64,000 nt of DNA, from contig BLZA01000018.1 in the NCBI GenBank assembly GCA_013423385.1, forward strand, positions 248,001 to 312,000. The letters are read 5' to 3'. Below, piece by piece: positions 36,491-50,300 of the stretch; position 1 is the stretch's first letter, and each line of letters starts with the position of its first letter. Under the pieces are notes generated by a model that worked only from the letters and a program-made list of their open reading frames with translations, had not been told where the DNA came from and did no database searches. The translations under genes were made by a program, and so were the position numbers. This DNA is from Naganishia liquefaciens. Taxonomy: Eukaryota > Basidiomycota > Tremellomycetes > Filobasidiales > Filobasidiaceae.

Positions 36491-39400
36491 ATGCAGACGC
36501 CACGCCAACCCCGACAATCGCTGATCCCGACACCAGGACGACCTCTACAACCTCAATCCAACCTGCCTACACCTACCGCGTCGTCAAGGCGAAGAGTGTC
36601 AACCGGTCTTGATAATTCAATATCCTCGCAGCGTGATGACGATGAGCGGACTGCCGCCTTCAAGGAGGCCATGCGTGTGAATCCGCCGCCAAGTTCCCTT
36701 CGCACATCGACAATTGGCTTGACGTCGGATGAGTCTCCGGAGAATGTGACCGGCGATCATGAAGTACATCCTTTATCCTACAGCGTTCCTAGTGCAGGCC
36801 CCGACAGCAGCCGAGGTGTTGCAACACCTGGAAACCCATCTTCGAGGCGATACCAGAATCTAGGGATATCGCACGCGGGAACACCTGCCAGTAGGCGACA
36901 GTCTTCGGCTCAACCTAGAACTCCTAGCGCGATGCAGTTGAGATCTCGCACTACATCAAATCGACTGGCACAACCAGCAACTACCCCATCTCGCATTGTC
37001 AGTGGATCCCTTCGACCTTCGACATTGCAAGCTATGAATCAAAGTACTTCTGCCGTAACGCCGAAGCGACGTCCGTCCAATCTCGGCACCAGCAGTGCTC
37101 GTACACCCATACGACCCGAATCTCGCCAGTCAGAGCTTCCGAGGACGCCCGGACAATCTCAGGCTGAGGCTGACAAGGATACCGAAATACAGCCAGATTG
37201 GCACCCAGAGGTCGGAACTGCCGTGAGGATCGGATCCATGGGCTTCGAGGGTATTGTTCGATATATTGGACCAGTAGAAGGCAAGGTGGGAAAGTATGCA
37301 GGAGTGGAGCTAGACAGAGGTTTCATCGGGAAGGGCAAGAACGACGGAACTTATGGAGGGTCAGTATTACATTCCCTTGCCTGAACGTTGTTCAACTCGA
37401 CTGACCAGAGTTTTCGTATGCATTCAGAAAGACCTACTTCTATTGCCCACCGCTAGGCGGAGTGTTCGCTCTTTACGAAAAACTGTCTCCTCCGGAGGAA
37501 CGCCCAGCATCGGTAGCTTCTTTCCATTCAGGCATGTCCGCCAGCACGAGCTCGATCATTGGCCGTGCGACACCGGCATTGTCGATCCAGTCTGGTAGGG
37601 ATACACCATTCATATCCGAAAACGACGAACAAGGCGACGAGATGAACGCGAGCAGTAGCCGCACCGTCGTAGGCAGATCTGCGGGTCCATTGACCCGTTC
37701 AACGAGAGCCAATGTGCCGGCTTCTTCGACAAAGCCAGCCCCACAGACGCCCGTGTACAAAGTTGGCGGTCGAGCGAGCGCATTATCCAAGACCAACGCC
37801 AAACAGCTTGCGGCGCAAAAGGCCTTAGCAGCCACTGATGGGTCACTTGCGGACCTGCCGGCAAGAGCGGCGACGCCTACCACCCCAGGCGCTCCGCCAG
37901 GTCGATCAATGCTCGCAGCCAGCATCAGCACCAGCAGCTCGGGCAGCGCCACGACACCCAAACCGATGATGAAAGCAAGACAATCATTGTCAGGCATAGC
38001 CACGCCAAGCCGGACGGTCAGCATGTCCGCGCAGGTCCTCAAATCCAGAGCCCGTGAAAGCATTGGCGGACCCGGTGGCGCTGGATTCGCTACGCCAAAG
38101 GCTGGAATGTCTCTTCGGAGCGGTAGGATGTCTTCAGCAAGTGGCAGGGCATCGGTTAGCAGCAATCCCTACGAGGCTATGCCTCCTCCTCCTTCACCTA
38201 GCAAAGCTGGAATCCTCGGCCGCTCAACTGCTGGACCCCAAGCAGCCGCTGCTGCTCTGAGGGATGCAGAAACCCGAGCTGAAAGCTTGAAGGCGACGAA
38301 TCAGCTCCTCCTTGACAAGATTGCTGCATTTGAAGCGGAAAACAAGGAGTTGAAGCAGTGCCTCAGCGGTGAAGAAGGTCCAGCAAGCTTTATGGACAAA
38401 CAGCTTGCTTTGGAGAGTGAGCTAAAGGAGGCTCAGCGACGTGTGCAGGAGCACCAGCTCGCCAGCGACTTCCAAGTTCGAGAGCTCAATAGTGGAAAAG
38501 TCAAAATTGAGAGACTCGAACAACAGCTTCGTCAATTCGAGGACAATGCCGCGACCACGAATCAAGAGATGCAGGAAACTCAAAATCGCCTCGCAAAAGC
38601 CGAAGGCACGGTCGCCAAGCTCACAAAAGATCTGGAAGTGGAAAAGCAGAGATTGGAGGAGGAATTCGAAAAGGGTATGCAAGCCAAGCGGGAGGAAGTG
38701 CGGAATGCGGAGGAAGCCGTCCGAGACCTGAAGAAGCAACTATCGGTCGTCGAAATGGTCAAGGCAGAGATCGTCAACGATGCCTCGGTACGTCAATTTG
38801 CGTATCACGCGATGTTTTCGACTCATCTGATTTGGCTCTTCAGCAAATGACTGCTATATACGAGGCTAAACTGATAGACGCCAAGAGTCGACGAATAGAT
38901 TTGGAAAAGATGGTCCGCTCCTTGGAGGATCAACTGCTCGAAGCGCAAGAACGCCGAAACCAAACTGCGTTGTCTCCATCTGAGGCTTTGAAGGAAGCAG
39001 ATACTGCCGCCATGATCGATAACGAAAACCTGAAGGCCCAAGTCGCTCATCAACAGAAGAAAATTGTTTCGCTGGAGGACCAGAATGAAGAGCTTCAGGT
39101 GCAGATAGAAAAGTACGACGAAGCTGCGATCAAAGCGAACGAGAAGGCAAGAGACAATGAAAGGCGATTGAAGGAGGAGATTGCCAGCGGTAGAAGCGAG
39201 ATAGCGAATCTCCGAGAACAAATCGAGAAGCACAAAGATCGTGTCGCAGAACTCACGCATGCGCTCAAGGATCAAGGAAACACGTTGGCCAGCGCTCAAG
39301 CGGAAATTGAGAGTAATCGAGTAGACCTGGCGGTAGGTCGTAAACTAAGCTTATTACAGACCGTGTCGAGCCTTTTTCGCTTTTTAGGATCTTGAGACGA

Positions 39401-40792
39401 TGCGTGTGGCTCAAACGATGCTCAATCGAGCGCAGAAGGAGAAATCCGCTCTTCAGGAAGAGTTGGAACTGGCACGATCTCAAGGTGAAGAAGCCGAGCA
39501 CCTAAAAGTCAAGCTCGCTCAATTGCAGGACGAATTCGAGAAGGTAAGCTGCGAGCCTTCTAAGATCGCCCTTCCACTTGCACGGGCTGATATCATTCCC
39601 AGTTGTCTGCCCGCCACGATGACCTTCGGACAAAGCATGCTCTGGCGTTGCCGACTGGCGAAGGCTCACACAAGCGAGAAACGACTGCATCATCCGACAT
39701 CTCATCAAAGCTGTCCATATCTTCTACAAATACCGAGAAGTCCATTGCTGGCTTCCAGAAGATCGTTGCCGACCTTACTGATGAGAACGGAGATCTCAAA
39801 CAAAAGATTCAAGATCTCGAGGCTGAGGTCCAAACGCTTTTGGCGGACAATCAACAGCTTGCAGCTGAATGTAGTATTCTGCGCGAGGTATGTAAGATTC
39901 CTGCTTGACGTGTATAGCGGGCTGACAATACGTTTGTATTCTTCCGCAGAGTCTTGCGCAGCTCGAGGCAGCTGTAGAGGACAAACTTGCAAAAGAAGAG
40001 GAAGCGTTGGACGCCTCGGGTGGAGATAGCGTAAAAGCTAGCGATATCTCGGCAGAAAAGACGCTTCTCGTAAGGAGTACCGCTTCATGCAGCAGATTTG
40101 CGGCTGAAATTTCCTTCGTTCAGGAGATGGACAAGATCAAAAGCAGACTGTCACAGGTGGAAAGCGAAAAGATTGATATTGAACGCAGATTTGCGGGTCT
40201 CATGCAGGAGGTGAGTTTCCAGTTGTGACCTATCTGCTCAAAATCTCCTACTTACTATCATGACGCCTTCTTTTCTTCGACAATAGCAAGAGCGCGAGCT
40301 GCGTGAACTCGAATCCTTGGTGGAAGCCAAGATCTACCGAGAAGACGAGCTCGAGAGGCAGATTGAGCTACTCAAGCGTGAAAACGAGCGTCCAGGCACC
40401 TCACTCAGCTATAACAGCAGTAACACGGGCGCCAACGGATATCACCTCAACCCGTCTCAAGCCAGAGCTCCGTCTTCCGCTTCTACGAATACCTCTGTAT
40501 CTGCGCGGATGTGCCCACTTTGCGAGGGGGACCACGAGATTGAGGCATGTCCCATGTTTACCAACGATGAGGTGGACGAATCGCCAGGAAGTACTAGTCC
40601 GTCAGCTGCAAGAGGTGCATCTCTTGCAAGACGGAAAAGCGGGTTGCGGGCGGAGCAGGTATGGTGTGATAACTGTGATGTGAGTGGCTTTCACCGAAAA
40701 TCTCATCAGTCGTCTGGAAATTGACCGGCCGGTATTGCCAGACGAAGGCTCATCGTACAGCAGACTGCCCACTGGCAGATGATGTCTTTTAA
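36491..40792 (+). CDS. CLIP-170/Bik1/Tip1-like microtubule plus-end tracking protein
   Basis: Binds growing microtubule plus ends, links them to EB1, dynein or dynactin, and guides polarity and mitosis. ATG at 36491 (MQTPRQPRQSLIP) is chosen because the in-frame sequence above it looks untranslated. A Ser/Pro/Arg-rich leader precedes one CAP-Gly domain (about 37200-37470), starting VGTAVRIGSMGFEGIVRYIG. The tubulin/EB1-binding motif GKNDGTYGGKTYFYCPP is cut by an intron of about 65 bases near 37360-37425. A second disordered region (37500-38230) is followed by a long coiled coil (38240-40400) with several introns. Two CCHC zinc knuckles end the protein: CPLCEGDHEIEAC (about 40512-40550) and CDNCDTKAHRTADC, the latter split by the last intron (about 40681-40740). 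Knuckles that bind CAP-Gly or dynactin are a CLIP-170 hallmark and separate it from p150Glued. Confidence 0.92.
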
Positions 40793-41488
40793 ATTTATCA
40801 GAGTATCGGCGTTACCATTGGCGCGTAGCCCTATACGTGCAGGTATTCATACCTTACGGACACCTCGATATAATAAGATGTATCTTGCTGCAATCGAGAG
40901 CCTGGCCACGATTGCTATCCGGCTTGAGAATGACAAGCTCTGAGGTTGAAGGTCACGTTTAAATTTGGCGACTATTACAAAGGTTTAGGAATACCTGTCC
41001 CTTTTAGGAAAACCTCGGCCTTGAGAGACTGATGTCCGAGAACTCCCTTCACGTGGCATCCAACTGAACCGTTTCATTTGTACCTGCTGTGCTTCCGCTC
41101 CCGGCAACTGAAATGGACCTTACCAGTGAAGGGCGTACTCCTCTTTACCAGTATTTTCAGTCCGCCAGTATTCGTACTGTGGATCTGTCGCTGATGCCGC
41201 CTCGAGCCAATCATCTTGTTCGTGCTAGGATACAGGCAGTCTCTCAAGGTTTGCCCGAACCAGACTTCGACCTCGGGGTCTGTCCGAAGCGTGCTACATG
41301 CTTCATTATGGGCTATGCATCGTGGCACAAGAGTGAATACAGGCATTTTATGTCATTTCGTACGTCACTTGAGCTGTGAGATCTCGAATCACAAAAATAG
41401 TACAGTGTGCCTTCAAGGGCATTCTTTTCTCGTAAAGTAGGACCTCAAAGGGCAAGCACCAAGCATTCCTCCGATTCCCTGACCGAAT
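40793..41488. other. Intergenic between convergent CLIP-170 and hexokinase genes
   Basis: Holds the two 3' UTRs. The only frames are under 100 codons and lack motifs. Confidence 0.5.
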
Positions 41489-43839
41489 CTAAAGCTCGGG
41501 GAAGAAACCGGCATCCTTTCGCTTCTTGGTCATGGCTAGACGCGGACGGTAAGCACAAAGCGTTCAGAGTCGCATTATCGACACATACCGGCGATGATCG
41601 CGCTTCCGACTCCACTTCCGTCCTCGGCGTGGTGAGTCCTGATGTTCCTGTTGGGACAGAAGTGGGTCAGCTAAAGAGCAGCGCTCACAGAAATCCTGAT
41701 ACTTGCTTTCCAGCGTCACCAAAGATGTCGACGAGTGCTTGATGGATTCGGTCCGCGAAGCCAGGGTATTTCTGATACAGCCGGAATCTTGTGGTCAGAC
41801 TACACCCTTTGCCTGCTCAAACCTATACTAACGTTGTACAAGCTACCGTCAGCACCAACAGAGCAGCCCTGTTACCCTAAAGTCAGCCATGCCGAGGCAC
41901 CAATGTAAACGGGAAGCGCGTACCTTCTCGAGATAACCCTTCTTGCTGACGATAGCAGCGATACCGCAAGCAGACAGTCGAGCGGCTCGGGTTCCAATTA
42001 ACTTTGCAAGCGATCGGAAGAACTGTCGTTCCTCAAGGGTCGTCTCGATACCGAAGAAGTATGAGAAGACACCGATCACGGTAAGCAACTCGTCGGTAGG
42101 ATCACTGAAACGAGAAACATCAGTCAGCAAGGGTATTGCCGCAGGCTTGCTAGGTCGACATACCTCTCCATTAGTGACAAGAACGCAGTGTCCATGGCGT
42201 AGGCCTTCTCCATCTTATACGTGTTCTGACCCAAGAACAACTCTCCGGCATCAATCATTTCCATGACCACCAATCGGAAAACTTCGCCCAGGTATAGACC
42301 GGCAATCATCTTCTCGAACGACTGCTCTCCGGGCTTGTTTGAGGATTCATCAATGATGATGTCGTACTTGGTACGGGCTAAGATTGTACGAGGTTAGCGG
42401 TGATTGATTCCGAGCAATGTAGATACGTACGAAGATGCTGGTGCTCGAAAGAGTCGAAGGCTCCCCATTCACACTGTAACGGACCGTCTCAGTCAAGGGC
42501 GAAATGATCGAATCGGAAATTGCGACTGACGTTGATAGCCATCTCCTGATCATCCGGCAAACCCAAGTGCTTCATCTTCGGGATGTTTCCAGCGGTCTCC
42601 ATGTATGCAGCGTTACATCCAGTACCGAAGATGACGGCGATCTTGGTGTCCGGATCAACGTAGTTGGAAGCGATCAGGGTACCGGTGGTATCGTTGATGA
42701 GCGCAGTGAGCTTGATGGGGACGTTCTGTGACGATTCATCCGAGTAAGCTAAGGAAGACTGCTGCGCTGAAAGGACGACTTGCGAATTTAGCGAGAGAAT
42801 CGGCAAACATCTTCGCGACATCGTGCCCTTCCACGTTGGGAGCCCCGAAGCCCTTGGTCCATCGGATCAATTCTGGTAGCATCACGCATCAGTGAATGTC
42901 CTGTCCAGAGACGCTTCCGACTCACCGCCGTGGTCAATCCGTTCCTGACTGTGATTAGGATAAGATTAGGCATTGCGAATCGGAAGAATGCCTTTGGCAT
43001 GAACACTACTTACGCGCACGGGTAGGAGAACTATGGAGATGGGGAACGGAGGTTCAGTTTTCACTGCGTTCAATGAAGCTGCAATCGCTTGACTCACAGT
43101 GAAACCCAAAGGCAATTCGGGATCTTCGGAAGTTCGACCAAGGTTGTCGGTGATGAAGGACGCCAAACATTGCGCACAGAAGTCAAAGCTGCAAGAGGAT
43201 GAATGAGTAATCGATCCAAGGTCTGGAAAGGTACACCAACAGCTTCTGACCGTCCTCTTGCTTCTGCTCCTCGGTCAACCTGTACTTGGTCTGGGTGATT
43301 TCGAACTTTCCCTCTCCTTTCAGCGTGACGAGGCACACTCGCAGGTTGGTTCCTCCCAAATCCAGTGCGAGGTACTCTCCCACTTCGTCGCCCTCGGGAT
43401 AGCCAAAGACAAAGGTGGGAATCATAGGCACCATCTGACCCTCCTTCTGCAAGCCCCTATCGAGAACTTCCTCGAACGCATGAACGATCATCCTCATTCG
43501 TTGAGGGGTGAGCGTGAAGAGGGCCTCGTACTTTCGCAGGTGGTCGGCCATCGTCTTCTTCTCAGCAGCGGGGAAGGTCATGTCATCTTGCGTTCGAGTG
43601 TGGTAGGCGACAGTCTGTCCGGAGGGAGTCATGACGGCACCGGAACCGCGACGACCGTTGGCGCTAGCGATCAAGCTGCTTCTTCTGGGTTGAGGAACGG
43701 CACCGGATCCTTCTTCATTGAGAGGAGAGAATGGAGAGGGAGCACTGGAGACAGTCTCGGGCAGGCCATCGAGGGAGACTCGACCAGAGGCAGAGGCCTT
43801 GCCGTGCTGAATGGACGAGCGGGGTGATGGTCCAGACAT
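41489..43839 (-). CDS. Hexokinase
   Basis: Phosphorylates glucose and fructose with ATP at the first step of glycolysis; yeast Hxk2 also signals glucose repression. ATG at 43839-43837 (MSGPSPRSSIQHG) begins a basic Ser-rich leader of about 90 residues, longer than in yeast hexokinases. The phosphate-1 motif is YLALDLGGTNLRVCLV (about 43330-43375). The hexokinase signature LGFTFSYPCA is rebuilt across an intron (about 43033-43105) and leads into RIDHGELIRWTKGFG. Phosphate-2 and adenosine motifs follow near 42600-42720 (VIFGTGCNAAYMET, TALINDTTGTL). Nine or more short introns are present. The last exons read KYPGFADRIHQALVDIFG, HHAEDGSGVGSAIIA and AMTKKRKDAGFFPEL, with TAG at 41491-41489. All catalytic motifs are intact. 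Glucokinase is a possible alternative, but the overall pattern fits hexokinase. Confidence 0.94.
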
Positions 43840-44738
43840 GCTGATCGATTGATGGGTTTGGGATAGACGGAGCTTGACGGGGAAAAGATGGTCAAGTAGG
43901 AGCGCCTGTAGTAGTCGAACGAATTGATTAGCGTAATGTCGCCGGCAAGTCGAAGAAGTGCTCGGATTCGCAGATCAGAAGGCTACGACAAGGTGGTGAC
44001 GTCTTCTTTTCCTCCTATCCTGTCACGGCAGCACCGACTCACTCTGTTTGCAAGCACTTGTCACGGAACCAGCGAAAAACAGAATTGTAAACTGTAAATC
44101 ACCACGGCGGAGGATGTCTCAACATTCCCGCCTTGCTGCTATACCGTGCTGCCAGCTGAATCACCAGCGCGGACGACAACGCGACGCTCGAGCGAGGCCC
44201 TGACCAGCGGGAGGGACCGGATCCACAGCCGGCGGCAACAGCGCTCGCTTAGCTCTCCTTTCTCCACATCCCGTGCGCCTTTTCCTGTCGCCGAAAACCC
44301 CCCGAACCGCGCCTAGCAACAGCTTTCGCCTCTATGGACAGCTCGATGGAATGAGACTTGGCTTGTGCGACAAGCTCGTGGACGCAAGAGAGTACAGCAG
44401 TACGTCCAGTCATACGTCCGCTAGGCGCGCATGGATGAACACGGACGATTGGGCGTGTTGGGCCTGACCTGGCTCCTGCTCCGCTGGGATAGTCTGCCCA
44501 TCAAGCTTCATTCTACCGGGCAACACATTATTATACCAAACCCCATGCTACATTGCTATGATACAACGGTAGAGCCTATGTCTGAAATACGATTTTCGTC
44601 GTATTCAGTACATCTGGTTCCTATCACTACAACATATGTCTGATCCCTTATACAGTAGCGGTTCATGTTGGCTGACTACGCATGAATCGATTTTGGTCGC
44701 CGGCATTGACGAAAGATTCGCAGCTTGATTGCCCTTTC
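43840..44738. other. Intergenic: hexokinase promoter
   Basis: About 0.9 kb. Short plus-strand frames (44273-44467, 44431-44643) have no motif. It also contains the 3' UTR of the next gene. Confidence 0.5.
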
Positions 44739-47372
44739 TCAGCTTGGAGGATTGCGCCAAGAAGGCAGTTGGGGCGATTCTTCCTTGAGATTGGCAGCTT
44801 TCCTGGCCTCGGTTCCGATAGATGGATTCCGTATCGGCGGAAGGATAGATAGATCCATTCCGTTTTGAAGAGAGTTTTCCGACACGAAAGAGCGCGACGA
44901 TGTCTGCGACGATGCCCTTTCGCCGGGACTAAGAGAATTCGACAGGTTGTCGTGCGGGCCAGCGTCGGTGGCACTGAGCACGCCGGATGGAGGGCCTGAG
45001 CCGGATGCCGACAACGGAAGGTCATAGCGGTGGTAGTCGGATTCGGACCAGCGGATTGGGAGATCCGCCGAGTCACTGATCTTGTGCAGGTGGAACGCGT
45101 TTTCGTAACCTATGGAGAAGCACAGATGAGCGATACAATACTTGTGCAGACACAAGCAAGACGTACCACGTTGGCTTTCAGGCGTAAAGGTATCCCGCCA
45201 ACGGCCCACCAATAATCCTCCAGCGTGAATATAGCCAGTGTAAAGCCATCTTCCGACGGCCCGATGACTAAAGTCTTGCCTCATCATCACGAGACCATCC
45301 CACATGCGCACTCTGCCGTATATCTCTGATGTCCCCCACGAATGCCTGGCTTGTCCCGTGAGCAGGATCTCCTTCGTCCATCCTGGCCTATCGGGGGCAT
45401 CCTCATCTTCACATGCTTCCCAACCTCGCTCATCCGGTGATAGTTTGGCTTCGGCGGTGGCTTCTTCCGCCGTTTGATCGATTCGAAAACCGGCAGACAG
45501 GAAACTTCCGCTGCCACCAACTTTGTCGTATCTGACATTGATGACGGACTCGGTAATGTTCCACTCGCATTCTTGATGACCGAACGGCCCTTCATACAAG
45601 CTGCGTAAGTTGCCACCAAGAACCCGCCGGTACGCCTCGAAGTCAAAGAACAAGAAGGAACCTTTCCATGTACCATGTAGTTTACGTCGATAGAATAATG
45701 GTGGCAATCCCGGACTCGTGACCGGTGACGCACAAGACATGGCACGAACAAAGTCCTGGTCATATTGCAATGACGTCAAATTGTGTGTCGACTGTGAACC
45801 GAATCCAGGCAGGAGGAAGCCCCGCGGACTCGGTGTTTGTTTGCCCGAGAAGCTCGCGGAACGGAGGTGATTCGCCATTTGTGGTTTTGGTATAGGAAGG
45901 TTGAGATGAGGGAATGCCGCGTGATAACTGGGCGTTCCGATTCTCTTGCCTAAGGTGACCAGATGCGGATGACGGTCCAGAATACCGTCGAATATCAGAC
46001 CAGCGGCGTCCGCGTAGAAACTGCGATGCCCGGTTAGTTCCAGGCAAATGGTGATTCAGGGCGATGAACGCACTTTGGTACGACTTTCCATTCCCGGCCG
46101 AAACGTCTGACGGGAACTCCGAGCTCGTTCGGCGTCAGGTCCGGCATAAAGGCATTCGGTCTGGACAACAAGCGCAACTCTTCTTCATCTTGCGCGACCT
46201 TGGTCAATGGCAATACTCTAAAAGTCCATGGGGCGATATATAGAGGATACTGAAAAATGGGAAATGAGATCTCGGCTCATCGGCGGAAGACTGATTGCAC
46301 ATACCTTGAACGACGCCAGCGCGAATGGTGTCAACGCAAACACCTTCTCATCGACATGCTCGGGCGTGTCTTCATACATGGTCACCATGTCTAGCCGGAC
46401 AGCCAGCCATGCTCCTAGAGCTTTTATGACCGTAGAAGGAGGTAGACCAGGATCGGTCACGTCGGCCAGATACAGTTTCTTGAAAAGAGCAGTGCCGGAC
46501 ATTTCCAGATCCATCATCGAGTGTAGGAGAGGTATATTCTTCTCATCTGCAGTCACACGTTAGCAGAGTGCGTTGCGATCAGAAGAGGCAGCACACATAC
46601 CGTGTTCCGTAACCATCCACCATATTGTCCAGAACACATGCTCGGCCTCGGAATCTTGTTGGGTATCGGCTGCAACCTTTTCCCTGAGATCTTCTTGATG
46701 GGATTCATCGTTCAGCAGGCGGAATTTTCTGAAGATTCTAAGCCTATCCCTGTACTCTTCCGCTAGAAGAGAGTGATTGCGCTCCAGGTCAAATTCTCGA
46801 TGATCCTTCCATGAAACTGGGAACATTGGAAGGGATCCCCCATTCCCGGATTTGCGTCGTTTGGCTTCTCTGTAGGTGGAATCATAGTCGACGTAGGAGT
46901 GGTTGTCATTTTGAAAATGCCATGATGGTATCATATTTGTATTCCACCTCCTCTTAACTGCTACCGTATCGAATGTCTTCTCGTAGAGCCATTTGTAGAG
47001 TGTGGGATTGCCTTCGACCGATAGCACGTTGTGGATCTTGCGGCATGTCAAGAGGAGTGGAAGAATGTACACAGGTCGAGGTCGGCATTGACACGGTTCA
47101 GATAATCGCTGTGTGAGCGACGGCAACTCGGCTGCGACGAGATCTTGTATGTCTCCCGGTCCGAGGTTGAGGAGGGAATCTATTCGAGTTCGGGAACGCA
47201 AGGCATTTTGCTTCGACAGACTTGACGAGACGACATTCTTATGGAAGAGATCGACCGAGGATCGTCCAGATCTAGGCTTTTTGTCGGAGAGCTCGGCAGT
47301 CGATAGTAGGATCAGGTGTTGGGCAACCAGGGTCAAGACCTGGCGGTCGAGGTCAGCGAAGTTGATTCCCAT
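44739..47372 (-). CDS. F-box-like protein, basidiomycete family
   Basis: Probable substrate receptor of an SCF ubiquitin ligase; the substrate is unknown. ATG at 47372-47370 (MGINFADLDRQVL). The N-terminal half has an F-box-like part (PLLLTCRKIHNVLSVEGNPTLY, about 46990-47070) and helix-rich sequence. Introns at about 46600-46560, 46300-46230 and 46075-46025 join in frame through GREWKVVP to FYADAAGLIFDGILDRHPHL. The C-terminal half holds a conserved beta-rich segment: GTWKGSFLFFDFEAYRRVL (about 45630-45690), YEGPFGHQE, GRVRMWDGLVMMRQD, GRWLYTGYIHAGGLLVGRW and GYENAFHL. From memory this arrangement is typical of uncharacterised basidiomycete F-box proteins. A disordered Ser/Pro tail ends in WRNPPS. 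The last intron (45110-45166) is 57 bases with no stop, so its retention would add 19 residues. The F-box call is inference from position and family. Confidence 0.75.
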
Positions 47373-50300
47373 AACAGGGCGACGGTTTGACAAGCACGTT
47401 GAAATCGCGAGATGATGCTATTGCTGTCGGAATGTGCATTGACCGTAGAACAGACGCATCCAAGCTTTCAGTCGAGCCGTCAAGCTGAGATGCAGAGCAA
47501 AGGGAGCCAGGGTCGACGGTGATGAAGATAATCCTCTTCTGCAGAACGACAAACTGTGAGCGGAAGAGGTACTGGCAGAACGGTGACGATGCTCCAGTTT
47601 AAGAGGACCGAGGCAGTAGCCAGAAGAGCACGAACGGCGACAGCCCGGCTAAAATGTCGATCCCCGGTACCACTTGCTCGGGTGTAAAAGCTGGTGTAAA
47701 TAATTCAGCTGCAGTCTGTACCGCCCTGCACTTATCAGATTGGCAAGCGGATGGGTTCGGCGGATGAGCTGCGGGCAAGTCATCCGTGATTCGTTTTCGA
47801 CGTACACCCAGCTGTGAGCTGTGAGGTCCTTGACGTGCTCGTACCTGGATCAAAGCTCTTGAATGCCGCGCCAAAGCTTGTCCCAGTAATAAAACAACGT
47901 GTCGGAGAGGAAACCGCAGCGGACACACAGCGGGAAGAGTGCCCGAAAGGAGACTGCGATATAGATCAGGGCACCGCTCAAATAATTGGAATATGTTCCG
48001 GAATGCAGCTGTTGTGTCTATATCAATCGGTTATCATGTCGGTGCCCAGCACGATCATGACGCTTGCGAGAACGGTACACTTGCAGAGTAGATGGCAGAG
48101 TGTCCAGTTCTTTTGACGGACAATTAAAAACGATCTGAGAAAGTTCGCAAGATAACTGGCTGTGGGAGCGGAAGAAAGTGGGAGCTCCCTGAACCGCTAA
48201 TACATCGGCGAAGAGAGAATTGTGCTGAGGGATATCCGATAGTAACTAGAGAGAGCTTTCGAGAGACAGTCCATGCAAGGGGGCGGACCTGAAGCTGGTC
48301 CCTACAGAGCATTGAGCAGAGAGTCCGGCGATAGCTAAAGCTTACTTGAGTATGCTCCACATACTGCAAAGGCTGGAACGGGGTTTAGCTGAGAGAGTTG
48401 CTTGCAATGCTCAGAATTTATCATAGGAAGATGTCCTAGAGATTCGACGGGAGCTCTTGAAGGCGCTCTAGAAATTCTCTGAAGCGGTTCCAGAGCTCTG
48501 GAGAATCCCGGTATGTCTGTCGGGCATCGGCAACGAAACGAGGATGTAACTGGTTGTAACCAGAAAATCGGTACTATTGTCCAGCTTCATGGAGGTAGAA
48601 TTCCCAGCGATAACACAACTATGAGCTGAGAAATGCCCGGTGTCTACTCAGCATTAGCGAGATCACGCACTGGTTATAACGATCATGGCTCTATGGAGCT
48701 CTCTGCGGTAATCTATGGCCTATGGTCTCAAGAGCTGGGCTGGAGCTCGACAGTCATGAAAGAACAGCTGAACAAGCGAAGCTATCTTAGACTGTGGTTG
48801 TTACGCCAGAATCCCTTTCTTCAGCTCCTTTGCGCCATCCCAGCGGCTATGACGGCTCGCACGACGGCGTGCGTAGATACAGCAACTGCGACGGGGGAGA
48901 CGCGGCCGGAATACGGACTGCTGTATTACACCAGCTGACACACCTGTCGTGCTCTTTGATCTGATTTATGCTCCGCTCATTGCTCCATGCCAGCTCTCAG
49001 GCCTGTGCTGCGACGCACACACCCTCCACCGAGATCAATGGACACTGAAGACACATGAGAGAGGTGACAAGCTCGGTCACACCATCGCTTTGCGTTCGCA
49101 AATCTGATAAGCTCCCCTGCACACTAGCGGAGTCGGAAATGAGCGACAAGCTCAGCTCATCGCTCGTGCCCTTGCGACCAACTGTTGATCAGCTTGATGT
49201 TCGGCCAAATGCGCCAGATGTACACATCTCTGTCGCCGTTCGCAGATTGACTATGATTGTCAATCAATCGAGGCCAGATATATCACCAGGCATTGTAAGC
49301 AGCCTAGTGCCATATCCGCTGAGGGCCCGTCATCGTCAGCGCAAAAGTATTCGGCAGGCTTCTGGAGCAGGACTCTGTGGCGGTGACGGGCCCGTGAATC
49401 AGTTATGACCTTCCCAGTCTCCAGTCTAGCCAAAGCATTGATGACTTCTCACTTGTCGAATCCCACAGCTTATCCCATAGACTATCGAATGCCGCATCAT
49501 CGTCATTGATTCGACAGAGCTGCGGATGAATCGATCAGTAACAACACCCCTCTGTCCCCGTCAATGATCATACAGAATCTCGCCAACGCCGTCAGCAATT
49601 CCGACAACGCGGCAAGCCGCCCAATCGCAGTCCTATGACCTTATCGTCCGGTGTCATTCTGATCGATCTTTCCGTGCAGCCTTGTACCTGAATCCTTTGA
49701 AGGCCAGAACCGAAAGCTCACGGAATTGTGGTCCAGATTCCAGTTCGAATCCCTGATGATGCTCCACCTATCAATTATCCCATCATTCACCAAGTCAATC
49801 ACCTAGCCTGTCATGTAACTTATAACCTACATTCAGATACGTTAATCAATTGAAATGTCGCTTCCCGACTTTTACTCACATACACCTGCTCGCCTTCGAC
49901 TTGAACAGTGGAAAATCGTTCTCATCCAGTGTTTAGTTTGCAGCACAACTGGGACGATTTTGAGGAGCGAAAGTCCTGGCGTGCGATGAAGGCCTGTCAA
50001 CGCTCGCTTTTGTCCTTTACCTTGTCTGTTCCGTGCAGATGATAGCTGCAATAGCATTCGGACAAGAAGACGCGCAAAGAAACACTGTTCCAATATACCT
50101 TGCACAACTGCAAGGGACGTGTTGTCAATAGGCGGGCTACAGATCAAAGGAGGTGATCGTTGACGCACTGACCGAGGAACTCGAACAAGTATACCTGATG
50201 CGGGATCATGGAGCGCCCTCGCGCCTGAGTAGAACCCCGAGTTTGGTGTAACTCAATCTGGACAGCCTTTTCAGAGTCGTGTTTGCTGCAGCCAATGAGC

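Noticed and set aside
43258-43827. 189-codon plus-strand frame opposite the hexokinase first exon
   Set aside because: Shadow of the hexokinase coding frame; the sense product carries intact hexokinase motifs.
49735-49760. B-box-like TTCGAATCC resembling a tRNA T arm
   Set aside because: The flanking bases do not pair as a T stem and no A box or acceptor strand can be placed upstream.
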